This document shows positions 5,629 through 8,692 of a stretch of 8,692 nt of DNA, in pieces. The position numbers were made by a program, and so were the translations under genes. Numbering within the stretch: position 1 is the first letter of the stretch; every line of letters starts with the position of its first letter. This stretch comes from JBKJZO01 sp046715235 (GTDB lineage Bacteria; Actinomycetota; Actinomycetes; BP-191), in assembly GCA_046715235.1 (NCBI GenBank), contig JBKJZO010000054.1, positions 1 to 8,692 on the forward strand. Direction: 5' to 3'. The notes below the pieces were generated by a model. That model was not told where the DNA came from. It ran no database searches and was given only the letters and a program-made list of their open reading frames with translations.

Positions 5629-5776
5629 GCGAGGCCCCCCCAGGTAGCGCATTTGGTGTTGCGACGTCGAACTTCGGCACGTGCTGCGGGCTACAGGTGA
5701 GCAGGACACCCTGTTGCTCGTAACGCTGTCCCAGTAGAACTCGGCCACGGTAGCCAACCCGGGGCCCTACGTACAC
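5615..5776 (-). CDS. Possible small ORF upstream of the GT2 gene (53 aa)
   Basis: A GTG at 5776 opens a 53-codon frame ending in TAG at 5615-5617. It overlaps the preferred GT2 start by 14 nt in another frame. The inferred peptide looks protein-like: a basic, hydrophobic first half, then C-S-P-Q-H-V-P-K-F-D-V. I recognise no family and no clear SD is present (GAAAG-like only). It could be a translated leader coupled to the GT2 gene, a gene remnant, or chance. Its third-position bias is only moderate. Confidence 0.2.
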   Translation of the reverse strand: MYVGPRVGYRGRVLLGQRYEQQGVLLTCSPQHVPKFDVATPNALPGGASRDLV

Positions 5777-5937
5777 TTTCGCTTTCGGGCTGCAATGAAC
5801 ATGACCCGATCGGCCTATCCAGTGTCCATCGTCCAGGTTTCCTGGGTGTTACGGCCGCGCGAACTTCGAGTGGTCAACGCCGAGGTGACACGGCTGCGCT
5901 CCTCTGCGAACACGCTGGGTAGGAGCATGCTGCAAGC
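5629..5937. other. Divergent intergenic region between the island and the housekeeping genes
   Basis: About 309 bp separate the divergent GT2 gene and the 192-codon gene, so promoters for both should lie here. I could not place convincing -35/-10 pairs. Besides the possible 53-codon ORF, the region holds a small perfect inverted repeat (ccagg, ttt, cctgg at 5833-5845) that could be an operator. There is also a 7-base C run at 5635-5641, where a sequencing slip would change the apparent GT2 start. Confidence 0.5.
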
Positions 5938-6516
5938 GTGAGCGTCGCATCCACCTCCGGCTTGGAAATCAATATGTGGCTTCCCCGTCGACTTGAGCGG
6001 GCCGCTAGAGAGTCGCGTCACCTGGCTCTTCGTGACTATGCGCGCGACGTCGGTTGGTCTGTAGTCGGACTTACCACCTCATTTGCAGACTTACTGCCCG
6101 TGCAGCCGCACGGTTTGGTGAGCGCGCAGGCCGAACTCGCGGTCGGTGGGGTGGTGGAGAGCTGGTACGTCAGATCAGCGGTGGTCGCGGCCCGCCTCGA
6201 CAACAAGCGCCGCGAGGAGGTGACGTCGCTCGTGACGTCCCTCGACTTCGGCCCGGATCCAGGCGCGTTTGTCGCACGCCGAGTAGGCCACGACATGCAG
6301 TTGACCTCCGAGGGACTCGGCGAAGAGGTCCTGGCTGCCGTCCGCGCTGTTCTGACGGACGTCGACGGCCTCGGGCCGCACGACCAAGCCGCGTTATTGG
6401 ATGGCCGAGTGGTGCTCGCCCGACGACTGCGATCAGCGGCTAGGAACGTCCCGGTCAGTTCGTCGGTCGCGCTCGTCGTGCGTCTGGCCCAGGCCCTCGA
6501 GACGGAGCGTGCGTGA
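5938..6516 (+). CDS. Uncharacterised 192-residue protein
   Basis: I do not recognise a family. The product is soluble, Ala/Val/Arg-rich, without signal peptide or membrane span, and predicted mostly helical. Examples are a basic N-terminus with L-P-R-R-L-E-R-A-A-R-E and a C-terminal L-A-R-R-L-R-S-A-A-R. GTG 5938 has AGGAG 12 nt upstream. ATG 5974 (residue 13) has GGA nearby and may be the true start. Its stop shares one base with the ATG of the histidine-phosphatase gene (TGATG), so the two are translationally coupled and probably act together. Third-position G/C rises through the gene. A regulatory or partner protein for the phosphatase is only a guess. Confidence 0.7.
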   Translation: MSVASTSGLEINMWLPRRLERAARESRHLALRDYARDVGWSVVGLTTSFADLLPVQPHGLVSAQAELAVGGVVESWYVRSAVVAARLDNKRREEVTSLVTSLDFGPDPGAFVARRVGHDMQLTSEGLGEEVLAAVRAVLTDVDGLGPHDQAALLDGRVVLARRLRSAARNVPVSSSVALVVRLAQALETERA

Positions 6517-7058
6517 TGGGGAACGAACGGGCGTCGATCTTCAATGTTCTGGGCGACCTGATCCGCGCGCTCATCCGCAGGTTTCGATGCTTGTTCTTCG
6601 GGTGCAGTCCCACGGTGGTGGCGATTCTTCGGCACGCCGACATCACGCTGCCGCCGGCCACGAACGACGAGCCACTGAACTCGTTGGGGCTGGTCCGGGC
6701 GGAGGCGCTGGTGCACCACATGGGCCTGGCCGGCGTGCGGGCGGTGTTCGCGTCGACGTTCCGGCGTACTCAGCAGACCGCTCAGCCTCTGGCCGACCAT
6801 CTCGGACTCACGGTCGAGGTGCGGCCGGCGAGTGAGGCCGCGGCCGCCGATCTGGCAGCCGAGATCAAGACCGACCACGTGGGCGAAACGGTCGTCGTGG
6901 TCAGCCACTCCAACCTCGTACCGGTCATCGTGGCGGCGCTCGGCGGAACGTGGAGCGGCACGATCGGCGAGTCCGACTTCGACAACCTGTTGTGGGTGAC
7001 CATCCCCGCGTCGGGACGCGTCGCCGTACACCACCTGAGGTACGGCGCCCCGACCTGA
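6516..7058 (+). CDS. Histidine-phosphatase (phosphoglycerate-mutase-like) protein
   Basis: The 180-residue product has the RH catalytic motif as L-R-H-A-D at 38-42 (phospho-acceptor His40). It has S-T-F-R-R-T-Q-Q-T-A at 80-89 and a second catalytic histidine in V-V-S-H-S-N at 128-133, all hallmarks of the branch-2-like histidine phosphatase superfamily. RHA in place of RHG, and the short length compared with glycolytic dPGM (about 230-250 aa), point to a phosphatase, not the glycolytic mutase, despite the enolase next door. Residues 8-30 form an extension with an amphipathic helix and two cysteines (Cys25, Cys30), which could bind membrane. ATG 6516 overlaps the upstream stop. GTG 6513 is a possible alternative that adds one residue. 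Substrate unknown. Confidence 0.85.
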   Translation: MGNERASIFNVLGDLIRALIRRFRCLFFGCSPTVVAILRHADITLPPATNDEPLNSLGLVRAEALVHHMGLAGVRAVFASTFRRTQQTAQPLADHLGLTVEVRPASEAAAADLAAEIKTDHVGETVVVVSHSNLVPVIVAALGGTWSGTIGESDFDNLLWVTIPASGRVAVHHLRYGAPT

Positions 7059-7151
7059 CTGAGGGAGCGGGCGACGGCACGCCGACGGCGCGGCGGTGAG
7101 CGACTCGCCACACTGTGCGCTCGCGTCACGGAGAGTCGCGGGGGCCGCCGG

Positions 7152-7157
7152 TAGGCT
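7152..7157 (+). promoter_or_regulatory. Candidate -10 element for eno
   Basis: TAGGCT fits the actinobacterial -10 consensus TANNNT and lies about 40 nt upstream of the enolase start, in a 135-bp intergenic region. No good -35 is visible at 16-18 bp, so the call is weak. Confidence 0.28.
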
Positions 7158-7193
7158 GGCAGCCGACTGTGACCCATGTATAAGGAGCGTGTC

Positions 7194-8531
7194 GTGCCGT
7201 CCATCGAGGCCATCGCAGCCCGGGAAATCCTTGACTCCCGCGGCAACCCCACGATCGAGGTCGAGGTTGCACTCGACGACGGCACGATCGGCCGCGCCGG
7301 CGTACCCAGTGGCGCGTCGACCGGCGCCTACGAGGCCCTCGAGCTGCGCGACGGCGACAAGTCGCGGTACGGCGGCAAGGGAGTTCGCAAGGCGGTCGAC
7401 GCAGTGCACGAGCGGATCGCGCCCGAGCTGCTCGGCTTCGAGGCGACCGAGCAGCGACTCGTCGACCAGGCGCTGCTCGACCTCGACGGCACGCCCGACA
7501 AGAGTTCGCTGGGCGCCAACGCGACTCTCGGCGTATCGCTCGCCGTTGCACGGGCGGCCGCGGACTCGTCGGGGCTCCCGCTCTTCCGGTACGTCGGCGG
7601 CTCGGTTGCGCACCGGCTCCCCGTGCCGATGCTCAACATCCTCAACGGCGGCGCGCATGCCGACACCAACGTCGACATCCAGGAGTTCATGATTGCGCCG
7701 ATCGGTGCGACGACGTTCTCCGAGGCGCTGCAGTGGGGAGCGCAGACCTACCACGCGCTCAAGGGCGTGCTGAAGGCCCGCGGCCTGGTCACCTCGATCG
7801 GCGACGAGGGCGGCTTCGCCCCTGACCTGCCGAGCAACCGCGACGCGATCGACCTGATCCTCGAGGCGATCGGACAGGCCGGCTTCACCCCGGGCCGCGA
7901 CATCGTCATCGCGCTCGACGTCGCGGCGACCGAGTTCCACGGCGACGACGGCTACAAGTTCGAGGGCGCGGCGCAGACGTCGGCGTACATGGAGAACTAC
8001 TACGCGCAGCTCGTCGCCGACTACCCGATCGTCTCGATCGAGGACCCGATGTCGGAGGACGACTGGGCCGGCTGGGCGTCGATGACGGCAAGCCTTGGCG
8101 ACAAGGTGCAGATCGTCGGCGACGACCTGTTCGTCACCAACCCGATCCGGCTCGCCCGCGGCATCGCTGAGCGTTCCGCCAATGCGCTGCTTGTGAAGGT
8201 CAATCAGATCGGCACGTTGACCGAGACGCTCGACGCGGTCGCCATGGCCCACCGTGCCGGCTTCACCTGCATGATGAGCCACCGCAGCGGCGAGACCGAG
8301 GACACGACGATCGCCGACCTCGCCGTCGCGACCGACTGCGGGCAGATCAAGACCGGCGCGCCGGCCCGCAGCGAGCGGGTCGCGAAGTACAACCAGCTGC
8401 TGCGCATCGAGGAAGAACTCGACGACGCCGCGCGGTACGCCGGACGCAGCGCGTTCCCGCGCTTCCAACCCGCTGGCGCCGCCGGCACCGGCGGCACCGG
8501 CGGCACGGACGCGGGCGACGAGCAGGGCTGA
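7194..8531 (+). CDS. eno: Enolase
   Basis: Enolase (phosphopyruvate hydratase) converts 2-phosphoglycerate to phosphoenolpyruvate in glycolysis, in the cytosol. The 445-residue product begins with the conserved I-A-A-R-E-I-L-D-S-R-G-N-P-T. It carries the loop S-G-A-S-T-G at 39-44, E205 in G-D-E-G-G, Mg ligands D242, E283 and D310, catalytic K335 in L-L-V-K-V-N-Q-I-G, and S-H-R-S-G-E at 362-367. K386 lies in I-K-T-G-A-P. GTG 7194 is chosen over ATG 7176 because AAGGAG lies 6 nt before it and the family starts there. The domain is complete. An extra tail of about 20 residues, rich in Gly, Thr and Ala, makes it longer than the usual 425-432. A gene that looks like a DivIC/FtsB homologue follows 13 nt downstream. 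Confidence 0.98.
   Translation: MPSIEAIAAREILDSRGNPTIEVEVALDDGTIGRAGVPSGASTGAYEALELRDGDKSRYGGKGVRKAVDAVHERIAPELLGFEATEQRLVDQALLDLDGTPDKSSLGANATLGVSLAVARAAADSSGLPLFRYVGGSVAHRLPVPMLNILNGGAHADTNVDIQEFMIAPIGATTFSEALQWGAQTYHALKGVLKARGLVTSIGDEGGFAPDLPSNRDAIDLILEAIGQAGFTPGRDIVIALDVAATEFHGDDGYKFEGAAQTSAYMENYYAQLVADYPIVSIEDPMSEDDWAGWASMTASLGDKVQIVGDDLFVTNPIRLARGIAERSANALLVKVNQIGTLTETLDAVAMAHRAGFTCMMSHRSGETEDTTIADLAVATDCGQIKTGAPARSERVAKYNQLLRIEEELDDAARYAGRSAFPRFQPAGAAGTGGTGGTDAGDEQG
8484..8507 (+). repeat. Short tandem repeat in the 3' end of eno
   Basis: The 9-bp unit ggcaccggc is repeated twice, followed by a partial copy (ggcacg). It encodes the G-T-G-G-T-G-G-T stretch of the C-terminal tail, beyond the enolase fold. 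This looks like slippage-prone tail sequence. Confidence 0.75.
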
Positions 8532-8544
8532 AAAGGAGCGATCG

Positions 8545-8692
8545 GTGTCGAGCCAGGGAAAGCGTCAGACCATGTCGGGTCAGCCCGGCCAGGGTGGTCG
8601 GCGCGGTTCGGGTTCCGCCCGTCCGGCGACCCCTCGGTCGGCGGCCGGCGCGGCACGACGCCCCGGCTCGTCCCGTCCGGCCACCTCGGCGC
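8545..8692 (+). CDS. Probable DivIC/FtsB-type septum formation protein, N-terminus only
   Basis: GTG 8545 has AAAAGGAG 6 nt upstream, and the frame is open to the right edge. The 49 visible residues are a disordered, basic Ser/Gly/Ala/Pro/Arg-rich tail with no domain. In actinobacteria the gene just after eno is usually a septum formation initiator (DivIC/FtsB family) with such a tail before a single membrane span and coiled coil. The identity is therefore based on synteny and composition, since the diagnostic part lies outside the window. The 13-nt gap to eno suggests co-transcription. Confidence 0.65.
   Translation, partial: MSSQGKRQTMSGQPGQGGRRGSGSARPATPRSAAGAARRPGSSRPATSA

Noticed and set aside
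6516..7058. Glycolytic phosphoglycerate mutase (gpm), suggested by the neighbouring eno
   Set aside because: The protein is too short, has RHA instead of RHG, and has an N-terminal extension. These point to a general histidine phosphatase.
7101..7116. Weak inverted repeat after the histidine-phosphatase gene
   Set aside because: The stem needs a G-U pair and is only about 6 bp without a T-run, too weak to call a terminator.
7176..7193. Upstream ATG for enolase
   Set aside because: The AAGGAG site lies downstream of this ATG, 6 nt before GTG 7194. Enolases begin at the residues encoded from 7194.
6036..8468. An 810-codon open frame on the minus strand
   Set aside because: It lies antisense to three well-supported genes, including complete enolase. 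It is Arg/Val/Gly-rich with no domain, as expected for the mirror frame of high-G/C coding DNA.

Overview
This window comes from a high-GC Gram-positive bacterium, most likely an actinomycete. The coding sequence is strongly G/C-biased at third positions. GTG and TTG starts are common and the Shine-Dalgarno (SD) sites are GGAGG/AAGGAG-like. The right end has the typical actinobacterial order of enolase followed by a low-complexity N-terminus like that of a DivIC/FtsB-type septation protein. Genus cannot be fixed from this window.

Left part (1-5628): a RiPP-like biosynthetic island with lasso-peptide hallmarks, mixed with glycosyltransferases. On the minus strand, four genes are packed with 3-4 nt gaps or a 4-nt overlap: a GT2 polyprenyl-phosphate-glycosyltransferase-like protein, a GT4 glycosyltransferase, a PqqD-like RiPP recognition element (lasso B1 type), and an asparagine-synthetase-like cyclase (lasso C type) that lacks the usual N-terminal glutaminase-like domain. 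Tail-to-tail with the cyclase, on the plus strand, is an HPr-kinase-like P-loop kinase. Divergent from the kinase is a 49-residue gene with a strong SD. Its leader matches the lasso leader pattern: Y-x-x-P, then a branched residue, Gly, a hydrophobic residue and Thr at +5, +9, +11 and +15 from the Tyr. A perfect 15-bp hairpin follows it, then the 5' 289 codons of a polytopic membrane protein that runs off the left edge.

A working model, which is inference: the PqqD-like protein binds the YEAP leader, the cyclase activates the only core carboxylate side chain (Asp29), the kinase phosphorylates a hydroxyl (the C-terminal residue is Ser, as in kinase-tailored lasso peptides), and the glycosyltransferases and membrane protein add or export sugar. 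Two things do not fit a textbook lasso pathway. No B2 leader protease lies in the window. Also, with the canonical leader/core junction, Asp29 falls at core position 11, not 7-9.

Right part (5629-8692): a roughly 300-bp divergent intergenic region, an unrecognised 192-residue protein, a translationally coupled histidine-phosphatase (phosphoglycerate-mutase-like) protein with an N-terminal amphipathic/Cys-containing extension, enolase (eno), and the start of the DivIC/FtsB-like gene. Third-position G/C looks clearly higher here than in the island. This suggests that the island was inserted next to a conserved housekeeping locus. No tRNA, rRNA, CRISPR array or insertion sequence was seen.
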